Assembly: GCA_963827595.1 (NCBI GenBank)
Contig: CAWHBT010000005.1
Coordinates: forward strand, 186,001-250,000
Direction: 5' to 3'
Source: DATEDA01 sp963827595
GTDB taxonomy: Bacteria; Pseudomonadota; Gammaproteobacteria; Burkholderiales; SG8-39
DNA length: 64,000 nt
The stretch's first letter is position 1. Each line of letters begins with the position of its first letter. Under the pieces are notes generated by a model that was not told where the DNA came from, searched no databases, and saw only the letters and a list, made by a program, of their open reading frames with translations. The position numbers were made by a program, and so were the translations under genes. Positions 1 to 10,475 of this stretch are shown piece after piece.

Positions 1-1
1 C

Positions 2-343
2 CATCACCGGCACAAGGTCGACGCGCCGTCCGGGACTGCGCTAGCGCTGGGCGAGGCGGTCGCGGCGGCGCTGGGGCGGGATCTGCAGTCGAGCGCCGTC
101 CACGGTCGCGAGGGCATCACCGGCGAGCGCGACCGGCGCGCGATCGGATTTCACGCCATCCGCGGCGGCGACATCGTCGGCGAGCACACGGTGATCTTCG
201 CCGGCGAGGGTGAGCGGGTCGAGATCGCGGTGCGGTCCGGGAGCCGGATGACCTACGCGCTCGGCGCGCTCCGCGCGGCGCGCTGGCTGCCGGGCAAGCG
301 GCCCGGCCTGTACGACATGTCCGACGTTCTCGGCCTGAAGTGA
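2..343 (+). CDS. dapB: 4-hydroxy-tetrahydrodipicolinate reductase, C-terminal part
   Basis: This is the 3' end of a gene that begins before the window. It shows the DapB C-terminal domain, with the family motif region HHRHKVDAPSGTA at the very start. That region holds the catalytic His and Lys and the substrate-binding SGT. The protein ends in DMSDVLGLK, typical of DapB C-termini. The enzyme reduces the dihydrodipicolinate precursor with NAD(P)H in lysine and diaminopimelate synthesis, in the cytoplasm. The stop codon overlaps the GTG start of the next gene (GTGA), so the two are probably translationally coupled. Confidence 0.93.
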   Translation, partial: HHRHKVDAPSGTALALGEAVAAALGRDLQSSAVHGREGITGERDRRAIGFHAIRGGDIVGEHTVIFAGEGERVEIAVRSGSRMTYALGALRAARWLPGKRPGLYDMSDVLGLK

Positions 344-1257
344 GCCGGCCTGGGGTCGCATCCCGGCGGTGGCTGTTCGCCGCCGCCGCCGCCGCGTCCG
401 TCTGCGCGCCGGTTGCGCTGTGCGTGCCAATTGCGCTGGCGCAAAAGGGCGCCGGCGACGTGGTCTACGTTCCCACGCCGCAGACCGTCGTCGACACGAT
501 GTTGCAGATGGCGAACGTGGGGCCCGCCGACTTCGTCATCGACCTCGGCTCGGGCGACGGCCGCGTGGTCATCGCGGCCGGGAAGCGCGGAGCACAGGCC
601 CTCGGCGTCGACCTGGACCGTCATCTGCTCGGCGTCGCGACCGAAGCGGCACGCCGCGAGGGGCTCGCAAGCCGCGTCGCGTTTCGGGAGCAGAACCTGT
701 TCGAGACGGACCTGCGCCAGGCGACCGTGATCACGACCTATCTGCTGCCCGAGATGAACGCGAAGCTCCGCCCGAAGCTGCTCGACCTGAAGCCGGGCAC
801 GCGCGTGGTCGCCCACGACTATCACATGGGCGACTGGCTTCCCGACTGGCGCGAGACGCTGGCGGTGCCGGAGAAGACCGTCGGCAACCCCGGAATGAGC
901 TACATCTACCTGTGGTACGTGCCGGCCAAGGTCGCGGGACGCTGGCGAACCGAGATCCCTGTCGGCACCGCCACGGCGCCGTTCGAGTTCGAGTTCGAGC
1001 AGCGCTACCAGGTGCTGACCGGGCGCCCGCACGCGGTGGGCAGCCGCCCGACGCGGCTGCAGACACCGAGCCTGCGGGGCGACGCGCTCACCTTCCACCT
1101 CGAGCTCGGGCCGGGTCGCCCGCCCATCCGCTACGAGTTCCGCGGCCGGGCCGTGGGGGACGAGCTGACCGGCACGCTGTTCGTCTGGGAGAACAACGTG
1201 CGCCGGGAGCGCGCGTTCAAGGCACAGCGCGTCACGCAGGCGGCGGCCACGAACTAG
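340..1257 (+). CDS. Exported SAM-dependent methyltransferase-like protein
   Basis: About 305 residues starting at a GTG that overlaps the dapB stop. The first 35 residues look like a signal peptide or membrane anchor (Arg-rich, then Ala-rich hydrophobic, then ALAQ). A class I methyltransferase fold follows: motif I is VIDLGSGDGRVVIAAG, with a downstream acidic residue in GVDLD. The second half lacks recognisable motifs and could be a beta-rich domain. The substrate cannot be told from the sequence. An N-terminal export signal on a methyltransferase is unusual but is seen in proteobacterial homologues of this type. Coupled to dapB by overlap. Confidence 0.75.
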   Translation: MSRPGVASRRWLFAAAAAASVCAPVALCVPIALAQKGAGDVVYVPTPQTVVDTMLQMANVGPADFVIDLGSGDGRVVIAAGKRGAQALGVDLDRHLLGVATEAARREGLASRVAFREQNLFETDLRQATVITTYLLPEMNAKLRPKLLDLKPGTRVVAHDYHMGDWLPDWRETLAVPEKTVGNPGMSYIYLWYVPAKVAGRWRTEIPVGTATAPFEFEFEQRYQVLTGRPHAVGSRPTRLQTPSLRGDALTFHLELGPGRPPIRYEFRGRAVGDELTGTLFVWENNVRRERAFKAQRVTQAAATN

Positions 1258-1278
1258 CCGGCGCGCGCCCGAGCGCGG

Positions 1279-1325
1279 TATACTCGCGTCACTCAGAGAC
1301 GGGACCGGCGTTGCGCCTGTCCCGT
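1279..1325 (+). promoter_or_regulatory. Candidate carA promoter -10 and leader hairpin
   Basis: A TATACT hexamer (1279-1284) fits a sigma-70 -10 box; no convincing -35 is seen. It is followed by an inverted repeat, ACGGGA (1299-1304) and TCCCGT (1320-1325), and then a short T run. This resembles a leader terminator or attenuator hairpin just ahead of the carA ribosome binding site AAGGAA (1332-1337). Regulation of carA by such a leader is an inference. Confidence 0.4.
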
Positions 1326-1342
1326 TTTCGCAAGGAACTCCA

Positions 1343-2482
1343 GTTTCAGTACCCGCGTCGCCGTCGCCCGCCCTCCTCGCGCTCGCCGACGGGACGATTT
1401 TTCGCGGCCGCTCGATCGGCGCCGACGGCGCGGCGGTCGGCGAGGTGGTGTTCAACACCGCGATGACCGGCTACCAGGAGATCCTCACCGATCCGTCGTA
1501 CTGCCGGCAGATCGTCACGCTTACCTACCCGCACATCGGCAACACCGGCGTCACCCGCGAGGATGACGAGTCGCAGCGCGTTTACGCGGCCGGGCTGGTC
1601 ATCCGGGAGTTGCCCAACCGCGCGTCGAGTTGGCGCGCGGAGCAGACGCTGCCCGAGTACCTCGCGTCGCGGGGCGTGGTCGCAATTGCCGGGATCGACA
1701 CGCGCAAGCTGACGCGCGTCCTGCGCGAGCGGGGGGCACAGAACGGCTGCCTGATGGCGGGGCACCTCGCCGACGGCGAGGCGCTTGCCAAGGCGCGGGC
1801 GTTCCCGGGGCTCGCGGGCATGGACCTCGCCAAGGTCGTGACGACCGACGCGCCCTACGAATGGGACGCCGGCGGCTGGCAGCGCGGCCACGGCTACCGC
1901 AAGCTCGCGCGGCCGCGCTTCCGGGTGGCCGCCTACGACTACGGCGTGAAGCGCAACATCCTGCGCATGCTGGTCGATCGCGGCTGCGCCGTGACCGTGT
2001 TTCCGGCGCCGACGCCGGCGCGGGCGGTCCTGGCGGCAAAGCCCGACGGGGTCTTCCTCTCGAACGGGCCCGGCGATCCGGAGCCGTGCACCTACGCGAT
2101 CGACGCGATCCGCGAGATCCTCGACGACACGCCGGTTCCCGTATTCGGGATCTGCCTGGGGCACCAGCTACTGGGTCTCGCCTCGGGCGCGAAGACCATC
2201 AAGATGAAGTTCGGCCATCACGGCGCGAACCATCCGGTCAAGGACCTCGACACCGGGCAGGTGATGATCACGAGCCAGAACCACGGCTTCGCCGTCGACC
2301 CGGCGACGCTGCCGGGCACGCTTCGGCCGACCCACGTGTCGCTCTTCGATGGCAGCCTGCAGGGCCTCGCCCGCACCGACCGGCCGGCCTTCTGCTTCCA
2401 GGGCCACCCGGAGGCGAGCCCGGGCCCGCACGACATCGGCTATCTCTTCGACCGATTCGTCGCGCTGATGGCGAAGCAATAG
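1343..2482 (+). CDS. carA: Carbamoyl-phosphate synthase small (glutaminase) subunit
   Basis: CarA hydrolyses glutamine and passes ammonia to CarB for carbamoyl phosphate, feeding arginine and pyrimidine synthesis. Conserved features are VVFNTAMTGYQE, the nucleophile Cys in FGICLGHQLL and the catalytic His/Glu in QGHPEASPGPHD. The conserved N-terminus (LLALADGTIFRGRSIG) begins near 1373, yet no ATG, GTG or TTG lies in frame upstream of it. The only in-frame standard start is GTG at 1445, which would remove conserved residues. A good ribosome site (AAGGAA, 1332-1337) places the expected start at 1343, which reads GTT. The start given is therefore tentative. Four bases separate the stop from carB. 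Confidence 0.9.
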   Translation, partial: VSVPASPSPALLALADGTIFRGRSIGADGAAVGEVVFNTAMTGYQEILTDPSYCRQIVTLTYPHIGNTGVTREDDESQRVYAAGLVIRELPNRASSWRAEQTLPEYLASRGVVAIAGIDTRKLTRVLRERGAQNGCLMAGHLADGEALAKARAFPGLAGMDLAKVVTTDAPYEWDAGGWQRGHGYRKLARPRFRVAAYDYGVKRNILRMLVDRGCAVTVFPAPTPARAVLAAKPDGVFLSNGPGDPEPCTYAIDAIREILDDTPVPVFGICLGHQLLGLASGAKTIKMKFGHHGANHPVKDLDTGQVMITSQNHGFAVDPATLPGTLRPTHVSLFDGSLQGLARTDRPAFCFQGHPEASPGPHDIGYLFDRFVALMAKQ

Positions 2483-2486
2483 CGCC

Positions 2487-5712
<3,226 letters not shown>

Positions 5713-5724
5713 CATCCCTCCTAG

Positions 5725-5788
5725 AACCCCCCGGCCCACCCGGGGGTTCGCTTTTGGCGCAAGCCGAACCCCGGGGGCGCACCCCCGG
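5725..5788 (+). terminator. GC-rich hairpins after carB
   Basis: Two adjacent inverted repeats lie in the carB–greA gap. The first is AACCCCCC (5725-5732) with CCGGGGGTT (5740-5748), followed by CGCTTTT. The second is a perfect 7-bp stem, CCGGGGG (5771-5777) and CCCCCGG (5782-5788), with a four-base loop. The first has a modest T run and may be an intrinsic terminator. The second may help separate carB from greA. Confidence 0.55.
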
Positions 5789-5821
5789 CCGATCCCCTAA
5801 GTCATTCATGGCGCTTCGGAT

Positions 5822-6298
5822 ATGGCGAAGATCCCGCTGACCGTGACCGGTGTGAAACGGCTCAAGGACGAGCTGCACCGCCTGAAGACCGTCGACCGGC
5901 CGACGATCATCACTGCGATCGCGGATGCGCGCACCCACGGCGATCTGTCGGAGAACGCCGAGTACGCCGCGGCGAAGGAGCGGCAGGGGTTCATCGAGGG
6001 CCGGATCTCGGAGGTCGAGGCGAAGCTCGCCAACGCCATGGTGATCGATCCGAAGCTGATCGACGCCGACGGGCGATGCGTGTTCGGTTCGACGGTCGAG
6101 CTCGAGGACGTGACCTCCAGCGACGTCGTCGCCTACCAGATCGTCGGCGAGGACGAGGCCGACATCAAACAGGGGAAACTCTCGATCACGTCGCCGATCG
6201 CCCGCGCGCTCATCGGCAAGTATCCGGGCGACCAGGTCGAGGTGCAGACCCCGGGCGGCGTCCGGGCGTTCGAGATCGTGAACGTCCGCTACGACTAG
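5822..6298 (+). CDS. greA: Transcription elongation factor GreA
   Basis: A 158-residue protein of standard GreA length. GreA rescues backtracked RNA polymerase by stimulating transcript cleavage through the secondary channel. The N-terminal coiled-coil tip carries GDLSENAEYAAAKERQ, with the acidic residues that act at the polymerase active site. The C-terminal FKBP-like domain ends in VQTPGGVRAFEIVNVRY. The location after carAB is the common betaproteobacterial arrangement. Confidence 0.96.
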   Translation: MAKIPLTVTGVKRLKDELHRLKTVDRPTIITAIADARTHGDLSENAEYAAAKERQGFIEGRISEVEAKLANAMVIDPKLIDADGRCVFGSTVELEDVTSSDVVAYQIVGEDEADIKQGKLSITSPIARALIGKYPGDQVEVQTPGGVRAFEIVNVRYD

Positions 6299-6328
6299 TT
6301 ATCCCGTCACGTCCGTGACGGGATAACT
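6297..6328. terminator. Perfect 15-bp inverted repeat after greA
   Basis: The arms AGTTATCCCGTCACG (6297-6311) and CGTGACGGGATAACT (6314-6328) are perfectly complementary, separated by TC. The repeat overlaps the greA stop codon and lies between the convergent genes greA and yhbY, so it probably acts as a bidirectional terminator. T/A runs are short, so intrinsic termination is not certain. Confidence 0.55.
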
Positions 6329-6330
6329 GC

Positions 6331-6370
6331 CCGCGTTGGAGCGTCGCAAAAGGCGCGACGCTCAACGCGG
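6331..6370. terminator. Second long inverted repeat between greA and yhbY
   Basis: The arms are 6331-6347 (CCGCGTTGGAGCGTCGC) and 6355-6370 (GCGACGCTCAACGCGG), complementary over 16 bp with a single bulged G and an A-rich loop. The right arm includes the yhbY stop codon. Together with the preceding repeat it forms a double hairpin separating two convergent genes. Confidence 0.5.
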
Positions 6371-6763
6371 ACGAAACTTCCCCCGCCGTGACTCGACTCT
6401 ACGTGCGGGTCTGGGCTTCCGGGCCGGCCGCTGGGGGCGCCGTCGCGGTGCGGAGGCCCGGGCCGGCGGCGCCTTCGGCACCGGCTTTTCGGGCTGCTCG
6501 CGATAGATGACCAGGATCCTGCCGACGTGCTGGACCGGCGAGGCGTCGGTCGCGGCGCAGACCTCTCCCAAGAGCCGCTCGCGGGCGTCACGGTCCTCGC
6601 CCAGGACCCGGATCTTGATGAGCCCGTGGGCCTGCAGCGCGCGGTCGACCTCGGCCACCACCGGTGGCGTCAGGCCCGCCGCGCCGACGAGCACGACGGG
6701 GCGCACCCGGTGGGCGCGGCCTTTGAGCGCCTGGCGCTCGGCGGGCGTAAGCTCTTTCGGCAC
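6362..6763 (-). CDS. yhbY: Ribosome assembly RNA-binding protein YhbY
   Basis: A 133-residue protein with one CRS1-YhbY (CRM) RNA-binding domain. It opens with LTPAERQALKGRAHRVRPVVLVG, and its GLTPPVVAEVDRAL segment carries the family GxxG-like surface. YhbY associates with pre-50S particles. Residues after about 95 form a basic Pro/Arg tail longer than in the E. coli protein. It starts at GTG (6763) and is divergent from rlmE with only about 30 bp between the starts. Confidence 0.92.
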   Translation of the reverse strand: MPKELTPAERQALKGRAHRVRPVVLVGAAGLTPPVVAEVDRALQAHGLIKIRVLGEDRDARERLLGEVCAATDASPVQHVGRILVIYREQPEKPVPKAPPARASAPRRRPQRPARKPRPARRVESRRGKFRPR

Positions 6764-6795
6764 CTGGATTCCTTTTGGCGGCTCATTCTAGGCAG

Positions 6796-7416
6796 GTGAC
6801 GCGCTCTAAGACCAGCCGGAGCTGGATGCAGCGGCACGTCGCCGACCCGTACGTGCGGCGCGCCAAGGCGCTCGGGTACCGGTCGCGGGCCGCGTTCAAG
6901 CTCATCGAGATCGACGCGCGGGACCGGTTGTTCGCCGCCGGGCAGATCATCGTCGATCTGGGAGCCGCGCCGGGCGGGTGGTCGCAGGTGGCGGCGGAGA
7001 AGACCGGTGCCCGCGGCCAGGTCGTGGCCATCGACGTGCTGGACATGGCCCCGCTTCCCGGCGTGACTTTCCTTCGCGGCGACTTCACCGCGGACCCGGT
7101 GCTCAGGGAGCTCGAGCGGGTGCTGGGCGGGCGGCCCGTCGACCTTGTTCTTTCGGATCTTTCGCCCAACCTATCCGGGGTGGCGGCGACCGATCAGGCG
7201 CGGAGCATCGCGCTCGCCGGGCGCGCGGCGGAATTTGCGGCCGCGCACCTGGACCCCGGCGGGGCGTTGCTGGTCAAGACCTTTCAGGGCGTCGGGTTTC
7301 CCGCGCTGCTCAGGCAGGTCCGGACCGGCTTCGAACGGGTCGTCGCGCGGAAACCGGAGGCCTCCCGGAGTCGCTCGAGCGAAATGTACTTGCTGGCGCG
7401 AGGGCCGCGCCGCTGA
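6796..7416 (+). CDS. rlmE: 23S rRNA (uridine-2552-2'-O)-methyltransferase
   Basis: RlmE (FtsJ) methylates U2552 of 23S rRNA in late 50S assembly. The SAM motif is VDLGAAPGGWSQVAAE. The K-D-K-E catalytic tetrad is visible in AAFKLIEID, LVLSDLSPN, LLVKTFQG and SRSSEMYLLA. I prefer the GTG at 6796 (MTRSKTSRSWMQRH), which matches the usual N-terminus; an upstream TTG at 6775 would add seven residues. It precedes ftsH, as in many proteobacteria. Confidence 0.93.
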   Translation: MTRSKTSRSWMQRHVADPYVRRAKALGYRSRAAFKLIEIDARDRLFAAGQIIVDLGAAPGGWSQVAAEKTGARGQVVAIDVLDMAPLPGVTFLRGDFTADPVLRELERVLGGRPVDLVLSDLSPNLSGVAATDQARSIALAGRAAEFAAAHLDPGGALLVKTFQGVGFPALLRQVRTGFERVVARKPEASRSRSSEMYLLARGPRR

Positions 7417-7442
7417 GCAGAATGGCCTGACGGCCCTAGCCA

Positions 7443-7500
7443 GCCCGAGGCGCTGCATCGCCTCGGGCGTTCGCGGGCTCGGATTCGCGCCGGCGAATCC
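7443..7500 (+). terminator. Hairpins between rlmE and ftsH
   Basis: A perfect 10-bp stem (GCCCGAGGCG 7443-7452 with CGCCTCGGGC 7459-7468) lies 27 nt after the rlmE stop. A second perfect stem follows, GGATTCGC (7481-7488) with GCGAATCC (7493-7500). Neither has a long T run. They probably end or attenuate rlmE transcription before ftsH. The rest of 7417-7622 shows no further gene; a possible -10 (TAAAAT, 7569-7574) precedes ftsH. Confidence 0.5.
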
Positions 7501-7622
7501 TTCGAAACCCCGCTCACCGTCGGGAATTTGCGACAGGTTTCCTTGTGCCCGCCCCCGGGCTTTGGGCGTAAAATCCGTAACTTCCGCGCGCCCGGCGCGA
7601 CCGCAGCAGTCGAGGAGCAGCG

Positions 7623-9500
7623 TTGAACAATCTCGTCAAGAACCTGGTCATCTGGCTCGTCATCGGACTCGTCCTGATGACGGTCTTCAACCAGTTCAAT
7701 ACCCGCTCGAGCGCCCAGGCGCCGATGCCCTACTCGGTGTTCGTCGAGGAGGTCAAGGCGGGCAAGATCAAGAGCGTCACCATCGAGGGCCGGATGCTCA
7801 AGGGGGTGACGACCGAGGACAAGCGCGTCACGAGCTACTCGCCCGGCGACATCTGGCTCATCAACGACCTGCTGAAGTACGGCGTCAAGGTCGAGGCGAA
7901 GCCCGAGGAGGAGCCCTCGCTCCTCATGAACATCTTCGTCAGCTGGTTCCCGATGCTCCTCCTCATCGGGGTGTGGATCTTCTTCATGCGCCAGATGCAG
8001 GGCGGCGGGCGCGGCGGCGCGTTCAGCTTCGGCAAGTCGCGGGCCCGCATGCTCGACGAGTCGAACAACACCGTCACCTTCGCCGACGTCGCCGGCTGCG
8101 ACGAGGCCAAGGAGGACGTGGCGGAGCTCGTCGACTTCCTGCGCGATCCGTCGAAGTTCCAGAAGCTCGGCGGCCGCATCCCGAAGGGCGTGCTCATGGT
8201 CGGCAGCCCCGGCACCGGCAAGACGCTGCTCGCGCGCGCGATCGCCGGCGAGGCCAAGGTGCCGTTCTTCTCGATCTCGGGCTCGGACTTCGTGGAGATG
8301 TTCGTCGGCGTCGGCGCGGCGCGGGTGCGCGACATGTTCGACCAGGCGAAGAAGCACGCGCCGTGCATCGTGTTCATCGACGAGATCGACGCGGTCGGCC
8401 GTCAGCGCGGCGCCGGCCTCGGCGGCGGCAACGACGAGCGCGAGCAGACGCTCAACCAGCTGCTGGTCGAGATGGACGGCTTCGAAGGCACGACCGGCGT
8501 CATCGTCATCGCGGCGACCAACCGGCCGGACGTGCTCGACCCGGCGCTGCTGCGGCCGGGCCGGTTCGACCGGCAGGTGGTGGTGCCGCTACCCGACATC
8601 CGCGGCCGCGAGCAGATCCTGCTCGTGCACATGCGGAAAGTCCCGCTCGCCCCGGACGTCAAGGCCGACATCCTCGCGCGCGGGACGCCCGGCTTCTCGG
8701 GCGCCGACCTCGCGAACCTCGTGAACGAGGCGGCGCTCTTTGCGGCGCGCGCCAGCAAGCGGCTCGTCGACATGGACGACTTCGAGAGCGCCAAGGACAA
8801 GATCATCATGGGTGCCGCGCGCCGCTCGATGGTCATGCCCGAGGAGGAGCGCAAGAACACGGCGTACCACGAGTCCGGTCACGCGGTCGTGGCGAAGCTC
8901 TTGCCGAAGACCGACCCGGTGCACAAGGTCACCATCATCCCGCGCGGCCGCGCGCTCGGGGTCACGATGCAGCTGCCCGAGCAGGACCGCTACAGCCAGG
9001 ACCGCGAGCGGCTGCTCAACATGATCGCGGTGCTGTTCGGCGGCCGGATCGCCGAAGAGGTGTTCATGAACCAGATGACCACCGGGGCCGCCAACGACTT
9101 CGAGCGCGCGACCGAGATCGCGCGGCGCATGGTCACGCAGTGGGGCATGTCGGACCTTCTCGGGCCGATGGTGTACGGCGAGAACGAGGGCGAGATCTTC
9201 CTCGGCCGCTCGATCACCACGCACAAGAACGTGTCCGAGGCGACGCTGCAGAAGGTCGACGCCGAGATCCGGCGCATCGTCGACGAGCAGTACACCATGG
9301 CGCGGCGGCTGCTCGAGACGAACCGCGACAAGGTCGAGGCGATGGCGCGCGCGCTGCTCGAGCTCGAGACGCTCGACGCCGACCAGCTCAACGACATCAT
9401 GGCGGGCCTGCCGCCGCGGCCGCCGAAGCCGGTGCAGACGCCGCCGCAGCCGCCGAAGACCGATGCCCCCGGCGCGCCCGCGCCGGCCGCGGCGGCCTGA
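7623..9500 (+). CDS. ftsH: ATP-dependent zinc metalloprotease FtsH
   Basis: FtsH is a membrane-anchored hexameric AAA+ protease that degrades misfolded membrane proteins and regulators. The 625-residue protein has two N-terminal membrane segments (residues about 5-22 and 100-120) flanking a periplasmic domain. An AAA module follows with Walker A GSPGTGKT near residue 194 and Walker B CIVFIDEIDAVG. The zinc site HESGH lies near residue 416. The C-terminus is a Pro/Ala-rich tail. The TTG start at 7623 is supported by GAGGAG a few bases upstream. Confidence 0.97.
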   Translation: MNNLVKNLVIWLVIGLVLMTVFNQFNTRSSAQAPMPYSVFVEEVKAGKIKSVTIEGRMLKGVTTEDKRVTSYSPGDIWLINDLLKYGVKVEAKPEEEPSLLMNIFVSWFPMLLLIGVWIFFMRQMQGGGRGGAFSFGKSRARMLDESNNTVTFADVAGCDEAKEDVAELVDFLRDPSKFQKLGGRIPKGVLMVGSPGTGKTLLARAIAGEAKVPFFSISGSDFVEMFVGVGAARVRDMFDQAKKHAPCIVFIDEIDAVGRQRGAGLGGGNDEREQTLNQLLVEMDGFEGTTGVIVIAATNRPDVLDPALLRPGRFDRQVVVPLPDIRGREQILLVHMRKVPLAPDVKADILARGTPGFSGADLANLVNEAALFAARASKRLVDMDDFESAKDKIIMGAARRSMVMPEEERKNTAYHESGHAVVAKLLPKTDPVHKVTIIPRGRALGVTMQLPEQDRYSQDRERLLNMIAVLFGGRIAEEVFMNQMTTGAANDFERATEIARRMVTQWGMSDLLGPMVYGENEGEIFLGRSITTHKNVSEATLQKVDAEIRRIVDEQYTMARRLLETNRDKVEAMARALLELETLDADQLNDIMAGLPPRPPKPVQTPPQPPKTDAPGAPAPAAAA

Positions 9501-9543
9501 CGGGTTACCGCGGCGAGCGGCGACGGAGCGAGCGACGCTCGGC

Positions 9544-10416
9544 TTGGCCTCCTCACCGCTGACTGCTCACGCCGCATCGCCCAACGGCCGCACTCTCCGG
9601 TGCGGCCGTTTTGCTTTGTCGCTCGCCCGGCCGCTCATCATGGGCGTCGTGAACGTGACACCCGACTCCTTCTACGACGGTGGCCGGCACGCGCGCCCGC
9701 GCGCGGCCATCGAGCACGCGCAGCGCCTGGTGGAAGAGGGCGCGGATCTCCTCGACGTCGGCGGTGAATCGAGCCGGCCGGGCGCCGATCCCGTCCCCGC
9801 GGAGGAAGAACTGCAGCGGGTGCTGCCCGTGCTCGACGGGCTGCGCGACGTCGGCGTACCGATCTCGGTCGACACCACGAAGCTCGAAGTGATGCGCGCC
9901 GCGCTCGCGCACGGGGCGGCGATGATCAACGACATCACCGCGCTCGCTTCCCCCGGAGCGCTCGCTACGCTTGCGCCGTCCGCTGCCGGGGTATGCCTGA
10001 TGCACATGCAGGGGCGCCCGAGGACGATGCAGGCGGAGCCGGTGTACACGGACGTCGTCGCCGAAGTGCGGGATTTTCTCGCAGCTCGCGCCGCGGCCTG
10101 CGCCGCGGCGGGCATCGCGCACGAACGCATCGTGCTGGATCCGGGCTTCGGATTTGGCAAGACCGTCGACCACAACCTGGCCCTGCTGGCGCGCCTCGAC
10201 GACATCGTCGCGCTCGGGTTCCCCGTGCTCGCCGGGTGGTCGCGCAAGTCGAGCCTCGGACGGATCACCGGCCGGCCGGCCGAGGATCGGCTCGCGGCCA
10301 GCCTCGCCGCGGCGCTCCTCGCGGTGCAGCGCGGCGCTAGAATGGTGCGGGTCCACGACGTGGCAGCGACGCGGGACGCGCTCGCCTTGCTGGCGGCGGT
10401 TGAAAGCGCCTCATGA
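9544..10416 (+). CDS. folP: Dihydropteroate synthase
   Basis: FolP condenses pABA with dihydropterin pyrophosphate in folate synthesis. The signature MGVVNVTPDSF, DVGGESSRPGA and the C-terminal GWSRKSSLGRITGR are all present. The N-terminal LRCGRFALSLARPL resembles the usual DHPS start, so translation must begin upstream of it. TTG at 9544 is the best candidate, but no strong ribosome site is seen. An intrinsic-terminator-like hairpin (9583-9616) lies inside this N-terminal coding region. The stop overlaps the ATG of a short repeat ORF leading into glmM. Confidence 0.9.
   Translation: MASSPLTAHAASPNGRTLRCGRFALSLARPLIMGVVNVTPDSFYDGGRHARPRAAIEHAQRLVEEGADLLDVGGESSRPGADPVPAEEELQRVLPVLDGLRDVGVPISVDTTKLEVMRAALAHGAAMINDITALASPGALATLAPSAAGVCLMHMQGRPRTMQAEPVYTDVVAEVRDFLAARAAACAAAGIAHERIVLDPGFGFGKTVDHNLALLARLDDIVALGFPVLAGWSRKSSLGRITGRPAEDRLAASLAAALLAVQRGARMVRVHDVAATRDALALLAAVESAS
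9583..9616 (+). terminator. Terminator-like hairpin within 5' end of folP
   Basis: A perfect 11-bp stem, AACGGCCGCAC (9583-9593) and GTGCGGCCGTT (9600-9610), with loop TCTCCG is followed by TTGCTTTG. It has the form of an intrinsic terminator for ftsH. It also encodes the conserved DHPS residues GRTLRCGRF, so it sits inside the folP reading frame. Confidence 0.6.
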
Positions 10417-10475
10417 GCCCGCCGGGCCGCCCCAAGGGCGAATCCCGAGCGCAGAGCGCGAGGGGAATCCATTGA
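10413..10475 (+). repeat. Coupling repeat copy 1 (folP–glmM), 20-codon mini-ORF
   Basis: The ATG at 10413 overlaps the folP stop (ATGA). The frame reads MSPPGRPKGESRAQSARGIH and its TGA (10473-10475) overlaps the TTG start of glmM (TTGA). Closely related units occur at 21787-21912 and 61245-61307, always between genes. Each unit is bounded by an A/GTGAGC-like junction. It may be a mobile intergenic repeat that preserves translational coupling, or a coupling peptide. Confidence 0.7.

Noticed and set aside
253..1458. Long antisense open frames opposite the methyltransferase, carB, ftsH, nuo genes and others
   Set aside because: They lie opposite strongly conserved genes, have Arg/Ala/Pro-rich compositions typical of high-GC shadow frames, and match no family.
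10413..10475. Repeat units as insertion-sequence ends or a CRISPR-like array
   Set aside because: They are about 60 bp, carry no transposase or terminal inverted repeats, and are not regularly spaced with unique spacers.
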